Origin: Geoglobus sp.
GTDB lineage: Archaea; Halobacteriota; Archaeoglobi; Archaeoglobales; Archaeoglobaceae
Direction: 5' to 3'
Assembly: GCA_027016965.1 (NCBI GenBank)
Contig: JALURI010000081.1
Coordinates: forward strand, 1 to 5,580
Length of the DNA: 5,580 nt
In this document: positions 1 through 5,072 of the stretch, piece by piece
How the letters are laid out: every line of letters begins with the position of its first letter
How positions within the stretch are numbered: the first letter of the stretch is position 1
Program-made: the position numbers and the translations under genes
Notes under the pieces: generated by a model
The model's database searches: none
Told to the model about the DNA's origin: nothing
The model's input: the letters and a program-made list of their open reading frames with translations, nothing else

Positions 1-611
1 TGAATCCTGTTGTTATGGAATTCTTTCCAGAAATAATCCCAGAAAATCTCTTTCTCCTCTAAGAAGAACCTTTCTGCACCTTTTTTAATCCGCTCCTGAA
101 GGTCAAAAAGCATATCTGACGCCATGAGCTGGATGTGGGGATGTGATATGCTGCTTCCAGCAGGTCTGAGGTAGTTCATCGTTACTGTTGCAAAGCTGGA
201 ACCTATCTTTCTGATGTAGTCGAGAGCCAGCAAAAATCCGTCCGAAAAGAGCTGGGGTTTGAATTCGTTTATTGGTATGTAGTGAGCCTCTGAAATTCTT
301 ATTACAAGAGAAATCTCTGCGTAGGGTGATATGTTTGCCATCAGAATAGACTCATTTCTTCTCATCAGCTCACCACCTGCAACTCTGACATCCCTTGCAC
401 CTATGCTGTAAATCCTGTCCTCGCAGAAAGGGCACCATTCCCTGCTGAAGTCTGGAAGTTCAGGATTTTTCGGAAATGGAAGTGGTTTCACAAGAATTCT
501 TGATATTTTGTCAGTCAGTGGGTCAGTCCTCAACTCTATTTCAACCTCTTCAATTTCATTGGTAGCAGGATTAAGGAAAACAGCTTTCTCCACACTTCTG
601 GTAAATTCCAT
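1..611 (-). CDS. galT: Galactose-1-phosphate uridylyltransferase-like protein (GalT, HIT superfamily), C-terminus cut by window edge
   Basis: The first 203 residues are visible, from ATG at 611; no stop occurs before the window edge. Residues 58-64 (EWCPFCE) hold a CxxC pair like the metal-binding Cys pair of GalT. Residues 154-162 (SISHPHIQL) match the GalT active-site block, in which the second His of HPH (H159 here) is the residue that becomes uridylylated. GalT family enzymes exchange UMP between UDP-glucose and galactose-1-phosphate in the cytoplasm. Archaeal members are often annotated this way, but their true hexose-phosphate or nucleotide substrate is usually untested. The start is supported by a TATA box centred about 25 bp upstream. 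It lies 33 bp after coaD on the same strand, so it may be transcribed both from gatB and from its own promoter. The family call is firm; the exact substrate is inferred. Confidence 0.82.
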   Translation of the reverse strand, partial: MEFTRSVEKAVFLNPATNEIEEVEIELRTDPLTDKISRILVKPLPFPKNPELPDFSREWCPFCEDRIYSIGARDVRVAGGELMRRNESILMANISPYAEISLVIRISEAHYIPINEFKPQLFSDGFLLALDYIRKIGSSFATVTMNYLRPAGSSISHPHIQLMASDMLFDLQERIKKGAERFFLEEKEIFWDYFWKEFHNNRI

Positions 612-632
612 GAATTAAGATTCAAATTATTG

Positions 633-647
633 ATATAAAGCTTTCTA
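633..647 (-). promoter_or_regulatory. TATA/BRE promoter of the galT-like gene
   Basis: Read on the minus strand, TTTATAT (639 to 633) is preceded by purine-rich GAAAGC, which resembles a BRE. The TATA centre is about 25 bp from the ATG at 611. Archaeal transcription normally starts about 26 bp from the TATA centre, so the message would begin at or next to the start codon. The box overlaps the last codons of coaD. Confidence 0.5.
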
Positions 648-1100
648 TATGGTTTTTCCGTATCGATCAATTACCCCTTTTTTTATTCTTGTAGCAGAAA
701 TTGGCTCATTATCTTCTGCGAGAACAAAATCAACTCTAACTATTTTTATCTCTTGTTTACCCATTTCTTTTCTCTTTTCATTTATTTTTCTTGCCATTTC
801 GTATGTTTCCGGACTGACAACAAGATATTCGAAATCATACTCCAAGGTTTTCCCGTAAGGGTTTGTTATCTCAACAACGTATGGTTCAAAACCGTACTTT
901 CTCCTGACATACCACTTTACATTCTCTGCTCTTATCGTGAAGGGGAGAACACTTCTTATTCTCTGTCTTGCCATTCTGTCGCTTGTTATGCCAATTGAAA
1001 TGCTTTCTCTTCCCAGCTCCACAGCCCTGTCAATCAGCCTTTTATGCCCTTCATGCAGAGGCTCAAAAGTCCCGCCAACTGCAACCCTGAACTTTTTCAT
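645..1100 (-). CDS. coaD: Phosphopantetheine adenylyltransferase (archaeal CoaD)
   Basis: A 151-residue protein of the cytidylyltransferase-like nucleotidyltransferase fold. It transfers AMP from ATP to 4'-phosphopantetheine to give dephospho-CoA, the penultimate step of CoA synthesis, in the cytoplasm. Residues 9-19 ([11 protein letters not shown]) contain the family's T/HxGH ATP-binding signature, with H16 and H19 as the key histidines. Residues 134-140 (ISATRIK) correspond to the second nucleotide-binding motif (ISSTRIR/K in relatives). The length is typical of archaeal enzymes, which differ clearly from bacterial CoaD. The ATG overlaps the gatB stop as ATGA, and a strong Shine-Dalgarno GGAGG lies seven bases upstream inside gatB, so translation is probably coupled. 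No separate promoter is visible. Intact, with no anomaly seen. Confidence 0.93.
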   Translation of the reverse strand: MKKFRVAVGGTFEPLHEGHKRLIDRAVELGRESISIGITSDRMARQRIRSVLPFTIRAENVKWYVRRKYGFEPYVVEITNPYGKTLEYDFEYLVVSPETYEMARKINEKRKEMGKQEIKIVRVDFVLAEDNEPISATRIKKGVIDRYGKTI

Positions 1101-2518
1101 GAGATTTCCTCCAGAATCTCTCTGATGCGTTTTGCTGTCTCTCCCGGATCGGCTCTACCTCGTGTCATTTTCATCACATAGCCAACAAGAAAATTGGCTG
1201 CTTGTTTTTTCCCTGCCATGTAGTCCTCAACAGCCTTTGGATTCTCTTTTATCGCTTCTCTACACAGTCTGTCTATTTCTTCTCTTGGAATTGAAAACAA
1301 CCCCTTCTTTTGGATTATTTCCCTTACACTGCCACCATCATCGAGCTTTGCTCTAATTACCTCAACAACACCTTTTTCAGTTATCTCCTCTTTCAGAAAG
1401 TAAGTCAAAAGTTCAGAAAATTCATCTGAGCTGAGTCTCTTTTCCCCTTCAGCAAAGCTCATATCTCTGTAGTTCAGCTCGCCTCTAAGCACATCAACTA
1501 TCCAGCTTGCAGAAACTTTTGGATCAATTTTTTTAGCAACTCTCTCAAAATAATCAGCCATTTTTGGGTCAAGCACAAGAATCTTGGCTTTTTCCATGCT
1601 GAGATCATACTGCTCAATTAACCTTTCTCTCTTTTCCCATGGCATCTCTGGAAGTGTAGCTTTAACTTCCTCAACAAACTCTGATGTGTAAACAGGAACA
1701 AGATCCGGCTCCGGAAAATAGCGATAATCCTGTTCTTCCTCCTTGCTTCTCAAAGAGACTGTTATGTTGTTTGTTTCATCAAAATGTCTTGTTTCCCTCT
1801 CAATTTTTCTCCCCCTTCTCATCAGATTTCTCTGTCTGGTTATTTCGTAAGTCAAAGCCTTCTCAACTCCTTTAAAGCTGGAGATGTTTTTGATCTCAAC
1901 TCTACCTCCGCCTGCAATGCTTATGTTGGCATCAACCCTCATGGCACCTTCAAGGTCCCCATCAAACACTTCAAGATACTCAAGGATTACCCTTAGCACA
2001 TTCAGGAATGCTCTTGCCTCCTTTGGGGAACTCAAAACAGGTTCGGTTACAATTTCAAGCAGGGGAACACCGCTTCTATTGTAATCAATCAGGCTGTATC
2101 TTGCAGTAGTTATGGAGCCCTTGTAGCCCAATTTTCCAGGATCCTCTTCCATGTGAATTCTCTTGAGAGACACACTCTTCTCTCCATTTTCGGTTTCAAT
2201 TACCACATGCCCTCCCCATGCAAGGGGCATGTCATACTGACTGATCTGAAATCCTTTTGGAAGATCAGGGTAAAAATAGTTCTTTCTGTCGAACCTCATC
2301 ACCGGGTTTATCTCTGCTTCCAATGCCAGAGCAACCTTTATTGCAGATAGGATTGCCTCCCTGTTAACCACAGGCATTGCTCCGGGCAAGCCCAAGCATA
2401 CAGGACAGACATGAGTGTTTGGATTTTTGCCATGGTAATCAAGAGGGCATGAGCAGAACAGTTTGGTATTGAGCCTGTTGAGCTGAACGTGAACTTCAAG
2501 TCCGATGGTTACGTCCAT
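1097..2518 (-). CDS. gatB: Aspartyl/glutamyl-tRNA(Asn/Gln) amidotransferase subunit B
   Basis: A 473-residue tRNA-binding and kinase subunit of the GatCAB complex. It activates Asp on mischarged Asp-tRNA(Asn), and Glu on Glu-tRNA(Gln) where applicable, before amidation. Archaea normally use GatDE for Gln, so here it most likely serves Asn-tRNA synthesis. The N-terminus [13 protein letters not shown] is the family start. Cys22, 24, 38 and 41 form the zinc site (FCSC...CPVC). Conserved blocks follow: [11 protein letters not shown] (79-89), HMEED (122-126), [13 protein letters not shown] (145-157), EIKN (208-211) and [10 protein letters not shown] (264-273). The C-terminal YqeY-like tail ends with NFLVGYVMK and TRGRADPGE (442-460). 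An upstream in-frame ATG at 2599 would add 27 residues, but it lies beyond the TATA box (2539-2547), so I chose 2518. gatA and gatC are not in the window. First gene of an operon with coaD. Confidence 0.95.
   Translation of the reverse strand: MDVTIGLEVHVQLNRLNTKLFCSCPLDYHGKNPNTHVCPVCLGLPGAMPVVNREAILSAIKVALALEAEINPVMRFDRKNYFYPDLPKGFQISQYDMPLAWGGHVVIETENGEKSVSLKRIHMEEDPGKLGYKGSITTARYSLIDYNRSGVPLLEIVTEPVLSSPKEARAFLNVLRVILEYLEVFDGDLEGAMRVDANISIAGGGRVEIKNISSFKGVEKALTYEITRQRNLMRRGRKIERETRHFDETNNITVSLRSKEEEQDYRYFPEPDLVPVYTSEFVEEVKATLPEMPWEKRERLIEQYDLSMEKAKILVLDPKMADYFERVAKKIDPKVSASWIVDVLRGELNYRDMSFAEGEKRLSSDEFSELLTYFLKEEITEKGVVEVIRAKLDDGGSVREIIQKKGLFSIPREEIDRLCREAIKENPKAVEDYMAGKKQAANFLVGYVMKMTRGRADPGETAKRIREILEEIS
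1108..1112 (-). promoter_or_regulatory. Shine-Dalgarno of coaD inside gatB
   Basis: GGAGG on the minus strand, seven bases before the coaD ATG at 1100. It lies within the last codons of gatB and supports re-initiation at the ATGA overlap. It contrasts with gatB, ppcA and galT, whose starts appear leaderless. Confidence 0.7.
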
Positions 2519-2538
2519 GAGGGATGGAAGGAAGGAGG

Positions 2539-2553
2539 AAATATATCTTTTTT
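2539..2553 (-). promoter_or_regulatory. TATA/BRE promoter of gatB-coaD
   Basis: On the minus strand, AAAAAA followed by GATATATTT (2553 to 2539) fits an archaeal BRE plus TATA box. The TATA centre near 2543 is about 25 bp from the ATG at 2518, which predicts a leaderless message. No Shine-Dalgarno precedes that ATG: the bases just upstream are pyrimidine-rich. This box is the main reason for rejecting the longer gatB start. Confidence 0.6.
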
Positions 2554-2565
2554 GATGATCAAAAA
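2549..2565. promoter_or_regulatory. Perfect palindrome at the gatB BRE (possible operator)
   Basis: Two 8-bp arms, TTTTTGAT (2549-2556) and ATCAAAAA (2558-2565), are exact inverted repeats separated by one base. The left arm overlaps the A-tract that serves as the BRE of the gatB promoter. A dimeric regulator bound here would compete with TFB/TBP. AT-rich palindromes also arise by chance in such DNA, so its role is uncertain. Confidence 0.35.
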
Positions 2566-2635
2566 TTCTCAGCAGAAGAAAGGTGGGCTGATAACTCAAC
2601 TCTGCAATTCTTTCGGGTCATCCAATTCAGACTAC

Positions 2636-2650
2636 GTAAAAATTTATATG
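2636..2650 (+). promoter_or_regulatory. TATA/BRE promoter of ppcA
   Basis: GTAAAAA (2636-2642) followed by TTTATATG (2643-2650) resembles BRE plus TATA. The TATA centre near 2647 is 26 bp from the ATG at 2673, so transcription should start at or next to that codon. An alternative ATG at 2658 lies only about 11 bp from the TATA box and would be upstream of the predicted transcript. Confidence 0.6.
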
Positions 2651-2672
2651 CAACTGTATGTATCTGTATCGG

Positions 2673-4097
2673 ATGATTCCAAGGGTTATGAGCACACAGC
2701 ATCCGGACAATGTCACAATGCCATTTTTTGCAAAACAGAGCTATTTTGATGGAGAGGATGAAATCAAGGAAGCATACTATGTGTTCTCCCATTTTGAAAT
2801 GGATGAGCAGATGTGGGACTTTGAAGGAAAGGAAGTGGATGACTTTGTTGTGAAAAAGCTCATAACAACCTATCCCGAATTTTTCAGAGATAACTTTCTT
2901 GGGAGGGATGCGAGAATCACCCCGAGAATACCAAATCCAACTATTGAAAAAGAAGAAGCAAAGCTTCTCTCTGAAACTCTTGAGATGATCCCCAGAAGCT
3001 ACGACTATGCGAGAAAGTTTTACGGAGACGATGCAGTTCCCCCAATCTTTGAGGTCATTCTACCGATGGTAACTGAAAGGATTGAGATAGAAAGGGTTTA
3101 CTGGTATTACCGTAACATAGTGGCTGGAAAATCAAGAATAATGTTTCCAGATGGATCTCTCATTGGACAATGGCTTGGTGATTTTGAACCTGAGGAAATT
3201 TCAGTTATACCTCTTTTTGAGGACATAAACACGATGCTTAACTGTTCTCAAATTGTAAAAGAATTGAACGAAAATAACTTTCACATTTCAAGGGTTTTTC
3301 TGGCGAGATCTGATCCTGCATTGAACTTTGGATTTTTATCTGCAACCATAGCTGCCAAGATGGCACTCATGGATCTTGAAGACCTCAGTCTTGAGATGTA
3401 TCCTATCATAGGAGTTGGATGTCCGCCGTTCAGGGGATTTTTCGACCCTGAGAATCTTACAGCTCTTGAGGAATATCCATCTGTCCAAACATTCACAGCC
3501 CAGTCTGCCTTCAAGTATGATCATGATTTTGGGACTGTTAAGAAAGCTGTTGAAAAAATAAAAAGCAAAAAGAGGGGAAAAGTTCACTCTATTGAAGTGG
3601 AGAATGAGATTATCAAGACCCTGTCAGATGGTTACAGGAGAAAAATACCCCTTGTTGCAGATTTTGTAAACGACATAAGCAAATTTATCCCAAAACGCAG
3701 AATGAGAAAGCTTCACATCGGTCTTTTTGGCTATTCCAGAGGGGAAAAGGTAAAACTTCCCAGAGCAATTTCTTTCTGCTGTGCCCTTTATTCGATTGGA
3801 TTTCCGCCTGAAATCATAGGCTTTTCAGCAATAAATGACAGGATATTCGAGATTCTGTGTGATTCAATTCCCAGCTTTGAAAAACAGATGGAGTTTGTCA
3901 TCAGGTTTTTCAACAAAAAAAGCCTTAAAATTGTCTCGTTAGAGGAGGATGCTGAAAAATTATTCCAGTTTTTTGATTTTGAGCCTGATCCAGAATACAT
4001 TTCTCTAAGCGATAAGGTGATTGAAGCTTTTGCAAGACAGAATGGTGTGCAGGATGCAATTGTTCAGGTAGCCAAGCACAGGAGGTTTCTCGGTTAA
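2673..4097 (+). CDS. ppcA: Phosphoenolpyruvate carboxylase, archaeal type
   Basis: A 474-residue enzyme that carboxylates PEP with bicarbonate to oxaloacetate. It feeds the (often incomplete) citrate cycle and amino-acid synthesis in the cytoplasm. It belongs to the archaeal PEPC family, about half the length of bacterial and plant PEPC and lacking most of their allosteric parts. Hallmarks are MSTQHPDN at 6-13, YYVFSH at 35-40, DEQMWDFEGKEVD at 44-56, FEVILPM at 126-132, VIPLFED at 178-184, VFLARSDPALN at 208-218, SAFKYDHD at 278-285, KLHIGLFGYSR at 346-356 and the family-typical terminus RRFLG. The start at 2673 is chosen from the TATA spacing and because archaeal PEPCs begin a few residues before MSTQHPDN. 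It is divergent from gatB. The gene is complete, with no missing conserved block seen. Confidence 0.95.
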   Translation: MIPRVMSTQHPDNVTMPFFAKQSYFDGEDEIKEAYYVFSHFEMDEQMWDFEGKEVDDFVVKKLITTYPEFFRDNFLGRDARITPRIPNPTIEKEEAKLLSETLEMIPRSYDYARKFYGDDAVPPIFEVILPMVTERIEIERVYWYYRNIVAGKSRIMFPDGSLIGQWLGDFEPEEISVIPLFEDINTMLNCSQIVKELNENNFHISRVFLARSDPALNFGFLSATIAAKMALMDLEDLSLEMYPIIGVGCPPFRGFFDPENLTALEEYPSVQTFTAQSAFKYDHDFGTVKKAVEKIKSKKRGKVHSIEVENEIIKTLSDGYRRKIPLVADFVNDISKFIPKRRMRKLHIGLFGYSRGEKVKLPRAISFCCALYSIGFPPEIIGFSAINDRIFEILCDSIPSFEKQMEFVIRFFNKKSLKIVSLEEDAEKLFQFFDFEPDPEYISLSDKVIEAFARQNGVQDAIVQVAKHRRFLG

Positions 4098-4113
4098 CCA
4101 AAATTTTTAAATA
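4098..4113 (+). promoter_or_regulatory. TATA/BRE promoter of tRNA-Cys
   Basis: CCAAAAT followed by a TTTAAATA box (4106-4113) starts right after the ppcA stop codon. The TATA centre is about 29 bp before the tRNA 5' end, consistent with a short 5' leader removed by RNase P. Confidence 0.6.
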
Positions 4114-4138
4114 AACGTTCCAAATCAGGGTTAAATAA

Positions 4139-4210
4139 GCCAGGGTGGCAGAGGGGCTATGCGGCGGACTGCAGATCCGCTTTACCCCGGTTCGAATCCG
4201 GGCCCTGGCT
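4139..4210 (+). tRNA. tRNA-Cys (anticodon GCA)
   Basis: A full cloverleaf of 72 nt can be drawn. The acceptor stem GCCAGGG (4139-4145) pairs with CCCTGGC (4203-4209). The D stem is GCA/TGC (4148-4150 with 4160-4162). The anticodon stem GCGGA/TCCGC (4164-4168 with 4176-4180) encloses the loop CTGCAGA, with anticodon GCA at 4171-4173. The variable loop has five bases. The T stem CCCGG/CCGGG (4186-4190 with 4198-4202) has the loop TTCGAAT. The discriminator base is T (U73), as expected for Cys. CCA is not encoded and no intron is present. The 3' side is followed by a pyrimidine tract (4211-4220), a plausible weak terminator, and then by DNA that looks like a decayed integrated element, so this tRNA was probably used as an attachment site. 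Confidence 0.97.
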
Positions 4211-4306
4211 CTCCTTCTTCAAGTCCAGATCCATACTTTCATTGAAGGAGCCTGTAGAGTCATTTGACGTCATTATTATGACCTCAACCGGGGCGTTCAG
4301 ATCCAT
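4157..4306 (-). other. Antisense reading frame running into the tRNA gene, resembling an SSV-type integrase N-terminal fragment
   Basis: From ATG at 4306 a 49-codon frame runs leftward through the direct repeats and ends with TAG at 4157-4159, inside the tRNA-Cys D loop. The T-arm is read as GPDSNRGK, followed by ADLQSAA. In SSV-type integration the attP lies inside the integrase gene, so the N-terminal part ends antisense within the target tRNA; that is known for the family. The frame is polar and repeats the word ESMDL with a period of 24 codons. A further minus-strand frame from ATG at 4427 to a stop at 4311-4313 would join it if one base of the T-run (complement of 4322-4328) were removed. 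No catalytic residue is expected in such a fragment, so identification rests on position and frame alone. It could be chance. Confidence 0.25.
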
Positions 4307-4313
4307 ACTTTCA
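4223..4313. repeat. Pair of 19-bp direct repeats 12 bp after the tRNA
   Basis: Copies at 4223-4241 and 4295-4313 share 18 of 19 bases, with the identical core CAGATCCATACTTTCA (4226-4241 and 4298-4313). Their start-to-start distance is 72 bp, a multiple of three, so the repeat could be a coding duplication. It could also be a pair of arm-type integrase binding sites. The 53 bp between them contain an imperfect palindrome (4264-4287). Only two copies are present and the gap is long, so this is not a CRISPR array. Confidence 0.75.
4264..4287. repeat. Imperfect 24-bp palindrome between the direct repeats
   Basis: The inner arms GTCAT and ATGAC (4269-4273 and 4278-4282) flank a 4-bp centre. After one C:C mismatch the symmetry continues with TTGA and TCAA, giving nine of ten arm positions paired. 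It may be a binding site for a dimeric recombinase or regulator, or a short hairpin. Confidence 0.55.
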
Positions 4314-4317
4314 GCAG

Positions 4318-4682
4318 AGAGAAAAAAACACGATTTTCATCCACGCCACAAACTGTCGAGAGTTCTCCAGAAATTCAAAAACGAATTCTTCGAGGACTAA
4401 GATAGTTTCAGAGTTCAGTGAGGACATATTTGCTTCTGGCGTATCTGAACTCCGTGTTATTTCCTATGTTAACTGGCTTAAGAACGTGAGAACGGCGGCA
4501 GAAAAAAGAAAAATACGCCATAACTCCAGCTGGAAGAGTCCTTGAGCTCCTCGAAGAGATAGAGGCTGGAGGTGTGAAAGCCGAGGACAGCGTGCAAAAA
4601 GGTCGGGGCGAACGAAGCGATAGGGTTTGATGTTGTTGCTATGTTGGTGGCTTTGATTGGTGCGGCTACGCTAAGGAGATGA
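4318..4682 (+). pseudogene. Frameshifted remnant of a small DNA-binding-like protein with a hydrophobic C-terminus
   Basis: No intact frame spans this stretch, but protein-like segments follow one another in successive frames. They are KLSRVLQKFKNEFFED (stop at 4398-4400), then IVSEFSEDIFASGVSELRVI and SYVNWLKNV (4405-4491), then EKYAITPAGRVLELLEEIEA (about 4508-4567), then EAIGFDVVAMLVALIGAATL and RR, with the stop at 4680-4682. Each step is a +1 shift, and each permitted junction interval contains a run of five or more A. Joined, the middle part resembles a winged helix: a recognition-helix-like GVSELRVISYVNWLK followed by a KYAITPAGRVLELLEEIE wing and helix. The first half also resembles the core-binding domain of archaeal tyrosine recombinases. 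The 5' limit is uncertain. Lack of any start codon with a ribosome site supports decay. Function is unassigned. Confidence 0.4.
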
Positions 4683-4689
4683 ATAGAAT

Positions 4690-4906
4690 ATGAGTGAAGG
4701 CATAATAGCCGGCAGTTGGAGCCGTTTTTATTATTATTGGCTTAGGATTGTCCCTCGCAATGGTTCTCGGACCAACTGCTGATACGGCGACGGAGCAAAT
4801 GTTCGGCCCCCAATAGTTTAGCCTGGCCGAGATGGGCTTGGGAATCGTGGTAGTAGCGATAATCGCTGTTGTTATTGGAACCGGACTAATCTCGAGCCAG
4901 AAATAA
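4690..4906 (+). pseudogene. Decayed small membrane protein with two transmembrane segments
   Basis: ATG at 4690 is preceded by a good Shine-Dalgarno (AAGGAGATGA, about 4673-4682) that overlaps the stop of the preceding remnant, as in a tight operon. The frame begins MSEGIIAG. It is broken by one extra base near 4714, continues as VGAVFIIIGLGLSLAMVL, then a short polar loop (GPTADTATEQMFGPQ), is interrupted by TAG at 4814-4816, and resumes FSLAEM followed by GLGIVVVAIIAVVIGTGLI, ending SSQK with TAA at 4904-4906. Repaired it would have about 71 residues with two membrane spans. That layout is shared by small capsid proteins of archaeal spindle-shaped viruses, by holin-like proteins and by many plasmid-borne unknowns. 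I do not recognise the family. CAG to TAG by one transition would explain the amber codon, which follows CAA. Confidence 0.5.
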
Positions 4907-4950
4907 AACGGATGAAAGGTAAGTACCATGAATGCTTAAAGGACTCACCA

Positions 4951-4980
4951 CAATCCATAAATAGTAGTTGCATTCTACTA
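4951..4980 (+). promoter_or_regulatory. Possible TATA box and inverted repeat before the structured RNA
   Basis: ATAAATAG (4957-4964) preceded by CACAATCC resembles TATA plus BRE and would place a start near 4986, a dozen bases before the GC-rich fold. Between the two is an inverted repeat, TAGTAG (4962-4967) and CTACTA (4975-4980) around seven bases, which could be an operator. The rest of 4907-4997 shows nothing else I can support. Confidence 0.35.
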
Positions 4981-4997
4981 CTAACCGATAAGAACTC

Positions 4998-5065
4998 TGC
5001 GGGTGGCGGGGGCGTTCCCCCTGAACGGTCCTCGTAGACCTGTCCTGCTGGGCTGGCCACCCGCA
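4998..5065 (+). ncRNA. Candidate structured small RNA with a closed four-helix fold
   Basis: TGCGGGTGGC (4998-5007) pairs perfectly over ten bases with GCCACCCGCA (5056-5065). Enclosed are three hairpins: GGGGG/CCCCC (5008-5012 with 5017-5021, loop CGTT), GGTC/GACC (5027-5030 with 5037-5040) and GTCC/GGGC (5042-5045 with 5050-5053, loop TGCT, one G:T pair). By my count the segment is about 72% G+C, far above its surroundings, as expected for stable RNA of a thermophile. It is not a tRNA: no T-arm or anticodon pattern fits and the closing stem is ten pairs. I see no C/D boxes and no convincing H/ACA layout. A TATA-like box about 26 bp before position 4986 and a T-rich stretch after 5073 favour the plus strand, but the fold reads equally well on the minus strand. 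There it could be the 3' end or processing signal of the neighbouring nuclease gene, or a dispersed hairpin element. Confidence 0.5.
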
Positions 5066-5072
5066 ATAAGAG

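Noticed and set aside
2519..2599. 27-residue N-terminal extension of gatB from the ATG at 2599
   Set aside because: The TATA box lies between that ATG and 2518, the GatB family begins at [10 protein letters not shown], and the extra residues look non-coding.
2658..2672. Five-residue extension of ppcA from the ATG at 2658
   Set aside because: It would start upstream of the transcription start predicted from the TATA box, and archaeal PEPCs begin close to MSTQHPDN.
4098..4210. Functional link between tRNA-Cys and CoA synthesis (cysteine is a CoA precursor)
   Set aside because: tRNA-Cys has its own promoter, lies on the other strand over 3 kb from coaD, and follows ppcA; adjacency gives no support.
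4223..4313. CRISPR array
   Set aside because: Only two repeats with a 53-bp gap, no further copies and no cas genes; the layout fits attachment or coding repeats better.
4814..4816. Amber codon as pyrrolysine
   Set aside because: The same gene also carries a frameshift, and no pyl genes or other evidence of TAG decoding are in the window; decay is simpler.
4666..4929. 87-codon minus-strand open frame opposite the membrane protein remnant
   Set aside because: Its hydrophobic pattern mirrors the plus-strand protein. The plus strand has the ribosome site and the clearer membrane-protein sequence.
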